The translations under genes and the position numbers were made by a program. Positions 36,272-45,877 of a stretch of 64,000 bases of DNA are shown here, piece by piece. The notes beneath the pieces are model-generated. The model saw only the letters and a list, made by a program, of their open reading frames with translations. It was not told the DNA's origin and made no database searches. Source of the DNA: Firmicutes bacterium CAG:345 (lineage in GTDB: Bacteria; Bacillota_I; Bacilli_A; RFN20; CAG-288); assembly GCA_000433315.1 (NCBI GenBank), contig FR893385.1:152435-216434 (forward strand). Direction: 5' to 3'. Position 1 is the stretch's first letter; each line of letters starts with the position of its first letter.

Positions 36272-36871
36272 ATGGATTTTATATTAGAAGACATAGATTG
36301 GCGAAAAATATTAATTCGCCGTTATAAAAACTATCATTTAAATGAGAACGATCTTGCTGTTATTCTCTTAATTAATGAACTAAATAGAGGGGTTCCTCAT
36401 CTCATTAGTCCAGAAGAAATTGTTCCATATACAACGATGAACGCTGAACAAATTGAACAGATAATGAGCAAATTACTCAAAGCAGGATACGCATCTATTG
36501 AAGGTGTCTCTTTTTCTGTTAATGCAATTAAGAAAAAAATATTTGATGATACTGTTAAAGAAGCTTCTTTAGCAAAAGATGAAATACAAGATAAAACACA
36601 ATTTGAAGAAATATATCATCGACTTGAAGTAATCTTAAAAAGACAAATTACCGCTTTAGAATATGACGTTGTAACATCTTGGTCACAGCAAAATATGTCT
36701 CTGGAACAATTAAATGATATTATCAATACTTTAAAAACTACAAGAAAAAAATTATCGATTGCAATAATAGATAAAGAATTTCAAACAAGAAGAAACAATG
36801 CAATTAAAATAAAAAATGATCCAAAAGCTGAAAAAATACTAGGTGTTGATTTATATAATAAAAATGAATAA
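36272..36871 (+). CDS. dnaD: DnaD-type replication initiation protein
   Basis: 199 residues. N-terminal winged helix (about 1-95) with NDLAVILLINELN, and the C-terminal DnaD domain (about 110-180) with the EYDVVTSWSQQNMSLEQL motif (YxxxIxxW form). DnaD remodels DNA during replication restart and initiation with DnaA and DnaB in Bacilli. Ribosome site AAGAGG. It precedes nth, as in B. subtilis. Confidence 0.88.
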   Translation: MDFILEDIDWRKILIRRYKNYHLNENDLAVILLINELNRGVPHLISPEEIVPYTTMNAEQIEQIMSKLLKAGYASIEGVSFSVNAIKKKIFDDTVKEASLAKDEIQDKTQFEEIYHRLEVILKRQITALEYDVVTSWSQQNMSLEQLNDIINTLKTTRKKLSIAIIDKEFQTRRNNAIKIKNDPKAEKILGVDLYNKNE

Positions 36872-37496
36872 AACTGAAAAATTAAAACTAGTGCAAATAG
36901 AACTAAACGATCTTTATGGTGAAACAAAATGCTTTTTAAATTATAACAAAGATTATGAATTGCTTTTTGCTATAATGTTATCTGCGCAAACAACAGATAA
37001 ATCAGTAAATAATGTTACATCTATTCTATTTGAAAAATATAAGTCACTAGAAGAATTTAGCAAAGCTGATATAAATGAATTAATAACCTATTTAATGCCT
37101 TTAGGCCTAGCAAAAAATAAAGCAAAACACCTTTTGAAAACAGCGAATATTCTCCATAATGACTTTAATGATATAATTCCTAAAAATAGAGAAGAACTAA
37201 TGAATTTGCCTGGTGTTGGATATAAAACAGCAACGGTATTTTTAGCCGAATTATATAACTATCCATCAATTCCAGTAGATACACACATAAAAAGAGTCAT
37301 TTCAAAATTAAATATTTTTCCAAAAGTTAACGATCCAACAAAAATATCACAAAATCTAGATAAATATTATAAAGAAAATAATCATATAAATTTTCATCGC
37401 CAATTAATATTATTTGGCAGAAATATTTGCACTGCTAGAAATCCAAAATGCAATATATGTCCTTTTTCAAAAAATTTATGTAAACAAAAAAACTAG
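36864..37496 (+). CDS. nth: Endonuclease III
   Basis: 210 residues. Helix-hairpin-helix LPGVGYKTA with the catalytic Lys, followed by the catalytic Asp in VDTHIKRV; the [4Fe-4S] ligands C-x6-C-x2-C-x5-C are at the C-terminus (CTARNPKCNICPFSKNLC). Removes oxidised pyrimidines from DNA. The ATG at 36864 overlaps the dnaD stop by 8 bases; a GTG at 36843 is an alternative. Confidence 0.94.
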   Translation: MNKTEKLKLVQIELNDLYGETKCFLNYNKDYELLFAIMLSAQTTDKSVNNVTSILFEKYKSLEEFSKADINELITYLMPLGLAKNKAKHLLKTANILHNDFNDIIPKNREELMNLPGVGYKTATVFLAELYNYPSIPVDTHIKRVISKLNIFPKVNDPTKISQNLDKYYKENNHINFHRQLILFGRNICTARNPKCNICPFSKNLCKQKN

Positions 37497-37506
37497 GTGT
37501 GACATC

Positions 37507-37537
37507 AAGTTCTTATATACATATAAGAACTTTTTTT
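37507..37537 (+). terminator. Terminator of dnaD-nth
   Basis: A 12-bp stem (37507-37518 with 37521-37532; the loop must open a few pairs) and a seven-T run. Confidence 0.85.
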
Positions 37538-37548
37538 CTACCCTAGTT

Positions 37549-37806
37549 TTAAATATCTTGGCGATAATTATCAAATAATGAAGTAGCTATATAATCATAG
37601 TTAATTCTGTTGAAATCATCCTCGTCCATTGCAGCTATTGCAAATAAATAGCTAGCCATTTTTTTAGAATCTTCTTTAATAAAAGTGACTTCTGAACCCA
37701 CATTACATTCTCTATTAATAATGTAAAATTTTGAGCCAACTTGGACGAGAGATTTATGATTACGGCATTCAATAACTTTGCCATGTAACTTTTTTATAAA
37801 ATTCAT
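37549..37806 (-). CDS. Small protein, unknown
   Basis: 85 residues with a strong ribosome site (AAGGAG). The first half looks like a small beta barrel (KVIECRNHKSLVQVGSKFYIINREC, about 9-33), the second is helical and acidic. Single gene between terminators. No family recognised; an SH3/KOW-like fold is only a guess. Confidence 0.6.
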   Translation of the reverse strand: MNFIKKLHGKVIECRNHKSLVQVGSKFYIINRECNVGSEVTFIKEDSKKMASYLFAIAAMDEDDFNRINYDYIATSLFDNYRQDI

Positions 37807-37936
37807 AGTCTTCTCCTTTCCAACTTTATAGAGTATATCATAAAAATTTTAAAATGCAAGCAAAATTCTTATTTTTTTAAAAAAGTTATTTTTTTAATTA
37901 TATAATTATTTTTCTTGTTTTTTTAATTTATATATT

Positions 37937-37961
37937 ATAAAAGCCGTGGTTTCCCACGGCT
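37937..37961 (-). terminator. Terminator of the surface and transport cluster
   Basis: AGCCGTGG/CCACGGCT 8-bp stem with a 4-base loop; the minus-strand T tract (TTTTATAAT) is modest. It follows the last gene of the long minus-strand cluster. Confidence 0.8.
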
Positions 37962-37988
37962 AATTTAACCTAATTTAAATAATTTATA

Positions 37989-40529
37989 TTATTCAGCAGT
38001 ATAGTAAATAACAAACGATGTGAAACGGCTTTGAGCACCAGTATTATTAAATGTAACAGAAGAAACACTCTCATTGAAAGTTACATCAAAACCAGGTTGT
38101 TTATTTTGTTCTCCTATTGTATAAAGATCACTAGTCAATTCAGCTCCAGATGTAGTTTTACCAGAACCTACTTCAAGAATACCTTTAATATTAGAGCCTG
38201 GAGCATATTGAAATTCAATCTTTGAAATTTTATATGAAGCATCTTTTGCAGTAAATGTTAATGTATGACCCAAATAAATTCTTACTTCAGACTTATTATT
38301 TAAAGGTGCGTTTTTACTTGTGCCTTGTAAATTAATAATATCAAATTTTTCATCTCCGAAATTAAATCCATTATCAATTGCAACACCACTACCATTTGTA
38401 TAAGTAATAGTATCAGTTAAAACATCACCAGCTTCAGCTTTTTTAACTGTTACTGTTATTGTATCAGTAACAACAGCGTCAGAAGAATTTTTACCTACTG
38501 TTGTAACAGTAATAACTGCAGTACCAACTGCAACACCAACTACTTTACCATTTTCAACTGTTGCAAATTCTTCATGATCAGAGGACCATGTAACATTTTG
38601 ATCAGCTGTTGCAGGTAAAACAGAAGCGGTTAATTGAAGACTTTGTCCAACAGAAAGTTCAACACTATCTTCACCAGCAATTGTTACAGATTCAACAGCA
38701 TCATAACCAACTTCTTCAGCTTTAGTTAAATAAACATTACCATATTTACTACTGGAAACATCAACAATATAACCAGTAAAATTATATCTCTTTCCATTTT
38801 CAAGAGTTGCAGCAAGGGCGCCTGTAACACTAGTTAAACTAAATTGATTAGAACTTCCTGGAACAATAATATTATAATATGTAACTCCCTTAGTATTAGT
38901 TGTAACAGATAATGTACCAACAAATGAAATTAAATCCATTCCTCTTTCTGCATCAGTAGTAGCAATGAAAGCATCTAATTCAGTAGCTGTCCAAGTAGCA
39001 GCTGTATCTTCAATAACTGGAGCAGTATCAGTTAAAGCTACAATTTCTGCAGTGGCATCAAATTGATTATTACCATTTCTAGCAACTAATGTACCAGTAA
39101 CTTTAAGATATTGACCAACTTGATATTCATGAGCAGCATTTAACCATATAACAATGTTATCATCTTTGCCAGTTCCTTCAGAAATCAATAAAGATTTTGC
39201 AGTAACAGCAGTAACAACACCTTTAACTTCAACTTTTTTGCCTGTATATTCTGCAGTTTGAGCTGTAGAAATAGAAACAGCTTCGGCTTCAGATGGAACA
39301 TCAGGTTGATCTGGTTCTTCAGTATCATCGCCTAATACAATACCATTAAATTCAATTTTTTCATTAAAATTAAGTCTGAATCCAATCATTGTAATTGAAT
39401 CACCAACTTTTAAGTCTTTAGTTACAGCACTTGTTAAGAAATCTTGAGCATTGGAATACTTCCATTCACCATTGGTATTATCAACGCTTAATGATGTTTT
39501 AGCACCACTAGCACCATAAACTAAAATATCTTCACCAGAATCATCAGTAAGGTAGAAGTTACCATATTTAGTACCATCAGTTCTATCATCATATTGCCAT
39601 GATTTAATAGTACCAGTAACTTTATAAAGTTCTTTTGTATTTGGCTCAGTAGCATTTAATTCAGCAACTGTCTTTGTTGCGTTATAAACTGGTTTATCAT
39701 CAACTGAAAGAATTAAAGCATTAACTTCTTTTGTAGTATTATAGTCTGCGCGTTTAGCAACAAAACTAAGTTTTGTACCAACTTTAATATCTTTTGTTTG
39801 TTCGTTTGTCTTAAAATCAGACATAGCTGCAAGAGTATATTTTTCACTTGCTAAATCATAAGTTAAGGCACCAGCATTTACTGCGCAGTTATAAACTAAA
39901 TATTCTGTATTAGTTGTACCATCGGTTACATAAAAACGGCCTTGGTTACCAAATCCGTCATCATAATAAGCTCTTGAAACAACACCACTTGTAACATAAG
40001 CTGTTTTACCGACACTATCATCTGCAGCAAAAATTTCTTCCAATTTTGCAACTTTTCTTGCTGGTTCAGCTTTTGATGCTAAGATTTCAAGATTTACAGA
40101 ATCACTGGTTCCTTTATATGTAACAGTAAGAGTAACAGAACCTGCACCAACAGCAGAAAGAATCTTACCATTAACTAAGAGAGCTTCAGTATTAGAAGAA
40201 GAAATTACTAAATCACCAGATGAAATTAATGCATTGAGATTAAAATCAACACTTGAGCCATTTTCATAAATAGCAATTTCAAGTCTTCTATCAGCTTCAC
40301 TTGCATGCCATTCAGCTTGTAATTCTTCCTTATTTGCAATAGAAATTGTTACAACAACTGGAGTAGTACTAGATGGAGTAGTAGAACTAGGATTTGTAGA
40401 AATAGATGGAGTAACAGTTGAAGATGATGGAGTAGTAGAAGATGAGGATGGTGTCTTGTTACAAGAAGCACTAACACCAACTGTAAGCAAGCTAACTAAT
40501 GTGAATAATAATAAATTTCTCTTTTTCAT
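37989..40529 (-). CDS. Large surface lipoprotein with OB-fold repeats and a Big2 domain
   Basis: 846 residues from the ATG at 40529 (AAGGAGG). Lipobox VSASC near residue 23, then a Ser/Thr/Pro linker. An Ig-like strand region follows, then three or more OB-fold-like units of about 100 residues: one with YKVTGTIKSWQYDD, one with KVEVKGVVTAVTAKSLLI and VGQYLKVTGTLVARNG, one with FVGTLSVTTNTKGVTYYN. A Big2 domain follows near 620-710 (SVTIAGEDSVELSVGQSLQL). OB units of this kind occur beside extracellular nucleases and may bind nucleic acid or sugars. Last gene of the cluster; partner of the nuclease lipoprotein is an inference. Confidence 0.75.
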   Translation of the reverse strand: MKKRNLLLFTLVSLLTVGVSASCNKTPSSSSTTPSSSTVTPSISTNPSSTTPSSTTPVVVTISIANKEELQAEWHASEADRRLEIAIYENGSSVDFNLNALISSGDLVISSSNTEALLVNGKILSAVGAGSVTLTVTYKGTSDSVNLEILASKAEPARKVAKLEEIFAADDSVGKTAYVTSGVVSRAYYDDGFGNQGRFYVTDGTTNTEYLVYNCAVNAGALTYDLASEKYTLAAMSDFKTNEQTKDIKVGTKLSFVAKRADYNTTKEVNALILSVDDKPVYNATKTVAELNATEPNTKELYKVTGTIKSWQYDDRTDGTKYGNFYLTDDSGEDILVYGASGAKTSLSVDNTNGEWKYSNAQDFLTSAVTKDLKVGDSITMIGFRLNFNEKIEFNGIVLGDDTEEPDQPDVPSEAEAVSISTAQTAEYTGKKVEVKGVVTAVTAKSLLISEGTGKDDNIVIWLNAAHEYQVGQYLKVTGTLVARNGNNQFDATAEIVALTDTAPVIEDTAATWTATELDAFIATTDAERGMDLISFVGTLSVTTNTKGVTYYNIIVPGSSNQFSLTSVTGALAATLENGKRYNFTGYIVDVSSSKYGNVYLTKAEEVGYDAVESVTIAGEDSVELSVGQSLQLTASVLPATADQNVTWSSDHEEFATVENGKVVGVAVGTAVITVTTVGKNSSDAVVTDTITVTVKKAEAGDVLTDTITYTNGSGVAIDNGFNFGDEKFDIINLQGTSKNAPLNNKSEVRIYLGHTLTFTAKDASYKISKIEFQYAPGSNIKGILEVGSGKTTSGAELTSDLYTIGEQNKQPGFDVTFNESVSSVTFNNTGAQSRFTSFVIYYTAE

Positions 40530-40579
40530 TAATCCCTCCTTATTCACTTTTATATATTACCGTGTAACGGATAATATCA

Positions 40580-41056
40580 CTATTGTACGAAAGTTCCGTT
40601 TTGGATATCTTTCAAAACTGCTGTATATTTATTTTTTTTGGTCAATCCTAAAATAACTTTGACTACACCAAAACAAATAAATACTATAGAAATAACTAAG
40701 GTAACTACAAAAACCCAGAATTCAATACAATTTGTACTCAATTGGAAATTATTAGCTGCCTTTCTTGATAATCTAAAAAATATAAATGAAATAATTAAAA
40801 TAATACCACCAACACAATTGAAAACCATTCCATTAGCAAAAGAATTATTACCTCTTTGAATTTCAGCATGAGATGCTCTAGCCAATGCCTTAACATCTTC
40901 TTCATCAAGATCAGAATGGACTAATCTTTGACAACGAGGGCAAACATATTCAACCTTTGTTTCAGAATCACATTTACCATCAGCAATTTCAAAAGAAGAT
41001 TTTGATTTTTCAATCTTTTCTTCGTTAATTTCTTTTCCACAGTGTGTGCAAAACAT
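40580..41056 (-). CDS. Zinc-ribbon membrane protein
   Basis: 158 residues. Opens with CTHCGKE; a second CPRC pair at about residue 40 completes a zinc ribbon. Two membrane segments lie near 78-97 and 116-140. Sits between the nuclease and Big2 lipoprotein genes. Function unknown. Confidence 0.65.
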   Translation of the reverse strand: MFCTHCGKEINEEKIEKSKSSFEIADGKCDSETKVEYVCPRCQRLVHSDLDEEDVKALARASHAEIQRGNNSFANGMVFNCVGGIILIISFIFFRLSRKAANNFQLSTNCIEFWVFVVTLVISIVFICFGVVKVILGLTKKNKYTAVLKDIQNGTFVQ

Positions 41057-41078
41057 ATTTTATTATCCTTTCAAACAA

Positions 41079-42617
41079 TTAATTAGCAGAATCAGCTGCT
41101 ACTACAGGCAAATCAGAATTAGATGTAGGAATAATTTGCCAACGTCTATTTCCACTTGTTGTATCATGATAACTATAAACACCAGAGACATAGAATGATT
41201 TTCCAACAAAATCAGTATCGCTGGACCATGGTTTTAAAGCAGAATCATTTTCGTAATACATAAATGTAATATAAACATCAAATGGAGCATTAAAATACAA
41301 AGTAATTTCTGATTCACTAGAAACATAAGCACGAGTTACTTTTAAGGCTTCTTTGATTGAAACACGGCAATAGAGAACATCAGTACTTGCAGATATTAAA
41401 TCTGCTGCCTTATCAAATTCATGTGTATATAAAGCATATTCTGTTGCAGCTGTTTCTTCAGCCTTTAAAATTACTTTAGAAGCTTTAGGATCTGTTGATG
41501 TAGTTCTAGATGGGAAATATGTATCTGTAATTTGGAAACCAAATTTACTATCTTGACATAAACCACGAATTTCGACAAATGCACCAATAGTGGTATAGCG
41601 ACTATTAATAGAACTCATTCCAACAAAGACATTAATTCCAGCATATTCACCTTCTTCTGGAAGTGTAATTGTATCACTATGGAAATTATCACTATTATAA
41701 TAACTTTGAATATATAATATATGATCTGAGAATCCAGCAACTGTACCACGGACAATAACTCTTTTGTTATTATATTTATTTTGATAAGTAGAATCAGCTA
41801 AGTTCTTTTCAATTTCACGTTTAATTTCAATGAGTGTTGTCATTTCATAATCACCTTTTGGGTAATCAGGATCTTCTTCATCAGAGAAAAGATGGAGCTT
41901 TTCTTTTCTTGCTTGAGCTTCTGCAGCAAAGAAAAGATCTTCATAAGAAGGCATATTATTAACATTTTTTGTATATGAATATCCTTCTTGAACTAACCAA
42001 AGATTCAATAATGTTAAAGTTTCGAATGGAGCATTCTTTTCTGTTAAATTAACCCAAACTAAAGCTAAATATCTTGAACCTGTACTATCAAATGATGGAA
42101 CACCATAAGTTTCTTGAGCAGCAGTAATTACTATTGTTCCATTTTTATTTGCTTCATTTAATTTATCTTCGGTGAAATCACTCGCAGCATGTCCCCAAGG
42201 CTCAACACTACCTGTGCTTTCTGGAGTATCAACACCATAAAAACGTGTTTTAATTAAATTTGTCTTACTTGTATCAGTAAGTTCATAAAAATGTGCAGTA
42301 TCACCATCAATTGCAAAAGCTAAAGAAACTTGAGCAACACCATCAGTCATGAAAGAGCGATCAGTATAATCTAATTTTAATTTAGCACCTTCTTGATTTA
42401 TATAATCAACATGTGTTGAAGAAGAAGTTAATGATGAAGATGAACTACTAGAAGATGGTGTACTAATTGATGATGAACTTGAACTAGATGGAGATGTAGT
42501 TGTAGTTGAAGATGAAGAGGAAGATTCATTATTACTACTATTATTTGAACAACTTGCAACACCTAAAGTCATCGCTCCAAGAATTGCAATAGTCAAAGCT
42601 TTAAATATTTTTTTCAT
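41079..42617 (-). CDS. Secreted nuclease lipoprotein, staphylococcal-nuclease type
   Basis: 512 residues. Lipobox GVASC near residue 23, a Ser/Thr linker to about 70, then an SNase domain (about 90-245). The catalytic residues are all visible: the Asp pair in IDGDTAHF, Arg and Glu in RFYGVDTPES, and Arg in GSRYLALVW; the fold closes with AEAQARKEKLHLFS. The C-terminal half holds an OB-like domain (KRVIVRGTVAGFSDHILYIQ). It would cut DNA and RNA outside the cell, with calcium. It is encoded right after the ABC transporter, as in the mycoplasma MG186/MPN133 setting as I recall it. Confidence 0.85.
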   Translation of the reverse strand: MKKIFKALTIAILGAMTLGVASCSNNSSNNESSSSSSTTTTSPSSSSSSSISTPSSSSSSSSLTSSSTHVDYINQEGAKLKLDYTDRSFMTDGVAQVSLAFAIDGDTAHFYELTDTSKTNLIKTRFYGVDTPESTGSVEPWGHAASDFTEDKLNEANKNGTIVITAAQETYGVPSFDSTGSRYLALVWVNLTEKNAPFETLTLLNLWLVQEGYSYTKNVNNMPSYEDLFFAAEAQARKEKLHLFSDEEDPDYPKGDYEMTTLIEIKREIEKNLADSTYQNKYNNKRVIVRGTVAGFSDHILYIQSYYNSDNFHSDTITLPEEGEYAGINVFVGMSSINSRYTTIGAFVEIRGLCQDSKFGFQITDTYFPSRTTSTDPKASKVILKAEETAATEYALYTHEFDKAADLISASTDVLYCRVSIKEALKVTRAYVSSESEITLYFNAPFDVYITFMYYENDSALKPWSSDTDFVGKSFYVSGVYSYHDTTSGNRRWQIIPTSNSDLPVVAADSAN

Positions 42618-42631
42618 TAATTACGCCTCAT

Positions 42632-44158
42632 TTACATATTAACTTTAATTTGATTTACTGCACTATCAAAAGCAGCATCAATAGTTTTACTATTAAGGAA
42701 AACTTGAGCTAAAATACCACCAACTTCATCACGGGCCTTAGAGCTTCCTTTAAAGACAGGATTATTAAAATAATGTCCACTAATTTGGTTAACAACTAAT
42801 GATGCACTTAAAGATAAAACTTCAGTTGTATCTTCCAAATATTCTTTATAATATTCATCTTCATAGCAACTTTGACGAACTGGAATATAACCGCCAGAAA
42901 CATCTGTAAATGAAATATTAACTTGAGTAGAAGTTATGTATTTTATAAATTTCCAAGAATATAAAGCTTCTAAAGCTTTTTGTGAATCAGATTCTTGTAA
43001 ATTATTTAATACAGCTAAAGTAGGACCTTGAGAAACATATTCTGCTTCACTAACTTTATCTTTACTACATCTTGGTGGGACTTTACAAATACCTACTTCA
43101 AAAGAATATCCTGTAGGCAAATTATAGCTTGCACCACCAGAAGAGCCTATTGAAAAGACCGCTTGTCCATTAGTAAATAGATTACTACCATATTCATTAA
43201 TTGTCCCTTTAGTAGTAAATAAGCCTTTATCATAATCCTCTTTTAAATCTCTAACCATATCTTTTGCAGCATCAGAATCGAAATCTAAAACTCCTTTTCC
43301 GTTGCTATCAAGTGAAAGGAAAGAATTTCCTGATTGTATAAGTTGAGAAATAAACATATTAGAATCACTATCATATACTGCTGGATAAAATCTTCCAGTA
43401 GCAAAATCAGATTCATGATTTTTAATTATTTGACATAAGTCCATAAATTCATCCCAATTGAGATTATTTAAATATTCTTCATAATCTCCAATTGAGCTGC
43501 CTGTATCTTGTTCATAAAAGTTAAAAATTTGTTGCATATAACGCTTATTATAAAACATTACTTCTGTAGATTTCATAAATGGGAAAGAATATGTTCCTTC
43601 TTGAGAATAATGTCTTCCTTCATCTAAGAAAGCTGGAACAAAATCATCAGCGCCTAAATCATCACCAAGATATAAATCTTTTCCTAAACCATAAGTATCA
43701 TTGGTAATATAGTCATCTAAATTAACAACAAATTGGTGATCTGCGTCACCTGATTCGAGATAATTTGCAACATGATCTGGATAAGCAACTGTAATATTTG
43801 GAGCATCTGCTGTAGCTAAAGCTTTAGTTATTTTAGATTCCAAATCATCGTAGCTTCCTTGATAGGAAGCTGTAATATTGACATCTACTCCTTCATTCTC
43901 TTTAACTAATTTTGTAAAAGAATCAATTTGTTTTGAAAGTTCTTCTTGAATTGATTTTCCAAAAGTATGCCAGAAACTTAACTCAATAGTTCCCTTAGGA
44001 TTATTTGTCGAATCATTTTTCGAAGAATTTGAAGAAGACGATGATGTTATTGGCTTAGATGAACTAGATGATGTATTATTTGAATTACAAGAAGATAGTC
44101 CGCCTAAAAGAGAAGCGACTCCAACTAATGATAATAAAATTTTATTTACTTTTTTCAT
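42632..44158 (-). CDS. ABC transporter solute-binding lipoprotein (second copy)
   Basis: 508 residues. Lipobox LSSC near 23, Ser/Asn linker, then a family-1 solute-binding fold: IELSFWHTFGKS, NITVAYPDHVANYL, KSTEVMFYNK, and GGYIPVRQSCYED near the end. It shares these marks with the next gene upstream (AYPDHVA, KSTE/LMFYN, GYxPVRxSxYED), so the pair arose by duplication. Ligand is unknown. A stable hairpin precedes its ribosome site. Confidence 0.85.
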   Translation of the reverse strand: MKKVNKILLSLVGVASLLGGLSSCNSNNTSSSSSKPITSSSSSNSSKNDSTNNPKGTIELSFWHTFGKSIQEELSKQIDSFTKLVKENEGVDVNITASYQGSYDDLESKITKALATADAPNITVAYPDHVANYLESGDADHQFVVNLDDYITNDTYGLGKDLYLGDDLGADDFVPAFLDEGRHYSQEGTYSFPFMKSTEVMFYNKRYMQQIFNFYEQDTGSSIGDYEEYLNNLNWDEFMDLCQIIKNHESDFATGRFYPAVYDSDSNMFISQLIQSGNSFLSLDSNGKGVLDFDSDAAKDMVRDLKEDYDKGLFTTKGTINEYGSNLFTNGQAVFSIGSSGGASYNLPTGYSFEVGICKVPPRCSKDKVSEAEYVSQGPTLAVLNNLQESDSQKALEALYSWKFIKYITSTQVNISFTDVSGGYIPVRQSCYEDEYYKEYLEDTTEVLSLSASLVVNQISGHYFNNPVFKGSSKARDEVGGILAQVFLNSKTIDAAFDSAVNQIKVNM

Positions 44159-44170
44159 TTTTCCCTCCTA

Positions 44171-44197
44171 GGCGGACAACTTCATTTGTCGTCCGCC
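44171..44197 (-). promoter_or_regulatory. GC-rich intercistronic hairpin between the two binding-protein genes
   Basis: On the minus strand GGCG...CGCC with an inner GACAA/TTGTC stem and a 3-base bulge, ending 7 bases before the AGGAGG of the downstream gene. No T run, so not a simple terminator. Unusually GC-rich for this genome. Likely an mRNA-stability or processing element that raises expression of the upstream binding protein. Confidence 0.5.
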
Positions 44198-44226
44198 ATA
44201 ACGAACGTATATTTAATTTATATTAT

Positions 44227-45813
44227 TTATTTAATAGCAAGTTTAGCTGTATTTTCGGCATCAGCAAATTTTCCATCAATATAGGAATCTAATTCACTGC
44301 CTGTTAAAGACCAGCTATCTTTAATCAAGCATTGTGTGACTAAACCACCTACTGCAGAACGAGTTGCAGAAGAACCAATAAATACTGGTGATGTAAATGT
44401 ATCAGTTAAAACTTCAGCACATGCAGAATATGCTTTAGCTTTAAGACGATCTACTGTTCTAGGAGCACATGCAGTATAATCACATGCATCAATATATTCT
44501 TGATCTTCATAAGAAGATTTTCTAACTGGCATATATCCACTTTCAAGAGCCCAGTCAAGAGCATTATCTTCACTTGTTAAAGTTTTCCAAAGTAACCAAG
44601 CAGCTGTTTTTTGAGCGAGATTATTATGATCAAGGACAGCCATAGAAGGACCTTGAAGAATAACTTTTGGATCTTTTCCTTCAGCATGTGGGATTCTTGC
44701 TGTACCAATGTTCATTGGATTAGTATCAGAGAATTGATATTTAACACCACCTGTAGAACCAATAGAGAAAACACATTTTCCTTCTGTAAATACTGTATTT
44801 ACATAGTTGCCATTGTTTGTACCTTTTGTGAAAATATACTTTTTAGTTGCTGCATTATGGAATGTTGTCATCAATGCTTTCATTTCTGGGTTATTGAAAT
44901 CGACAGAACCTTTACCAGTAACTTGGTTAACTGAAGTATAGTTATAGCCATATTGTTCAGCTAAAGTAATGAATAAGTTATCATCAGAGTCATATCCAAG
45001 AATACCACCAGTTTCTGGATCATATAAAGAATTGTTATTTGCAATATTATATTTTTCAAGTGCTGGGCAAAGTTTATTAAATAATTCTTCCCAAGTTAAG
45101 CTATTTAAATAATCAGCATCTAATGCATTGCCATTATTAATTGTTGCATCATAAGCACTTAAATCAACACCAATAAGAGTTTCATTATAGAACATTAATT
45201 CAGTAGATTTGCACCATGGAACTGAATACATACCAGTTTGAGTATAATTCGTACCTTCTGACATAAAGGAATCAACATAGTCATTGGCATCTTCTTCAGT
45301 TAATCCAACATAATCATTTAAAATGAAAGCTGATAAATCAACTGCTTTACCATAATCAAGATAATCAGCAACATGGTCAGGATATGCAACTACTAAATCA
45401 GGATAGTTATTTGAAGAGAAACCTGTAACTACTTTATTTTCCAAATCAGAATAGCTACCAGAAACATATTCATTTGTAACAGTAACGTTTGGTTGTGCAC
45501 TCTTAAATTCTTCAATATATTTTTCTAAAGCAGGTTGGGTTGCCTTACCTGTTGTAGACCATAATGTAACAGTTGTTGGAACAGTAATTACTCCATTTTC
45601 ATCAACAACAGAACTTAAATCAAGACCACCATTATCACCACTGCTTGAAGAGCTGGAAGATGTTGGCTTAGTTGTTGAAGAAGTAGAAGGTGTTGTACTA
45701 CTTGTTGATGGTTTAGAAGCTGAAGATGAAGAAGATGAATTATTGCCACAAGATGCAACTAAAGCAGTAGTAGCAAGTAATGGAAGTAGTGTTAATACTT
45801 TCTTTAATTTCAT
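44227..45813 (-). CDS. ABC transporter solute-binding lipoprotein (first copy)
   Basis: 528 residues. Lipobox VASC near 22, Ser/Thr linker to about 65, then a family-1 solute-binding fold: VTLWSTTGKATQPAL, DLVVAYPDHVADYL, KSTELMFYNE, FSIGSTGGVKY and GYMPVRKSSYED. Follows the permease genes; with its paralogue it supplies the transporter with substrate. By family, sugars or glycerol phosphates are usual; by context, nucleic-acid breakdown products are possible. Confidence 0.87.
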   Translation of the reverse strand: MKLKKVLTLLPLLATTALVASCGNNSSSSSSASKPSTSSTTPSTSSTTKPTSSSSSSSGDNGGLDLSSVVDENGVITVPTTVTLWSTTGKATQPALEKYIEEFKSAQPNVTVTNEYVSGSYSDLENKVVTGFSSNNYPDLVVAYPDHVADYLDYGKAVDLSAFILNDYVGLTEEDANDYVDSFMSEGTNYTQTGMYSVPWCKSTELMFYNETLIGVDLSAYDATINNGNALDADYLNSLTWEELFNKLCPALEKYNIANNNSLYDPETGGILGYDSDDNLFITLAEQYGYNYTSVNQVTGKGSVDFNNPEMKALMTTFHNAATKKYIFTKGTNNGNYVNTVFTEGKCVFSIGSTGGVKYQFSDTNPMNIGTARIPHAEGKDPKVILQGPSMAVLDHNNLAQKTAAWLLWKTLTSEDNALDWALESGYMPVRKSSYEDQEYIDACDYTACAPRTVDRLKAKAYSACAEVLTDTFTSPVFIGSSATRSAVGGLVTQCLIKDSWSLTGSELDSYIDGKFADAENTAKLAIK

Positions 45814-45877
45814 ATAATAAGATTTCCCTCCTTTTCTTAATTATACAAATATATTTTAACAGTTTTCACTGATAAAA

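Noticed and set aside
42410..42540. Simple-sequence DNA repeats in lipoprotein linkers as phase-variation tracts
   Set aside because: They are mixed Ser/Thr codons coding for flexible linkers, not uniform DNA repeats prone to slippage.
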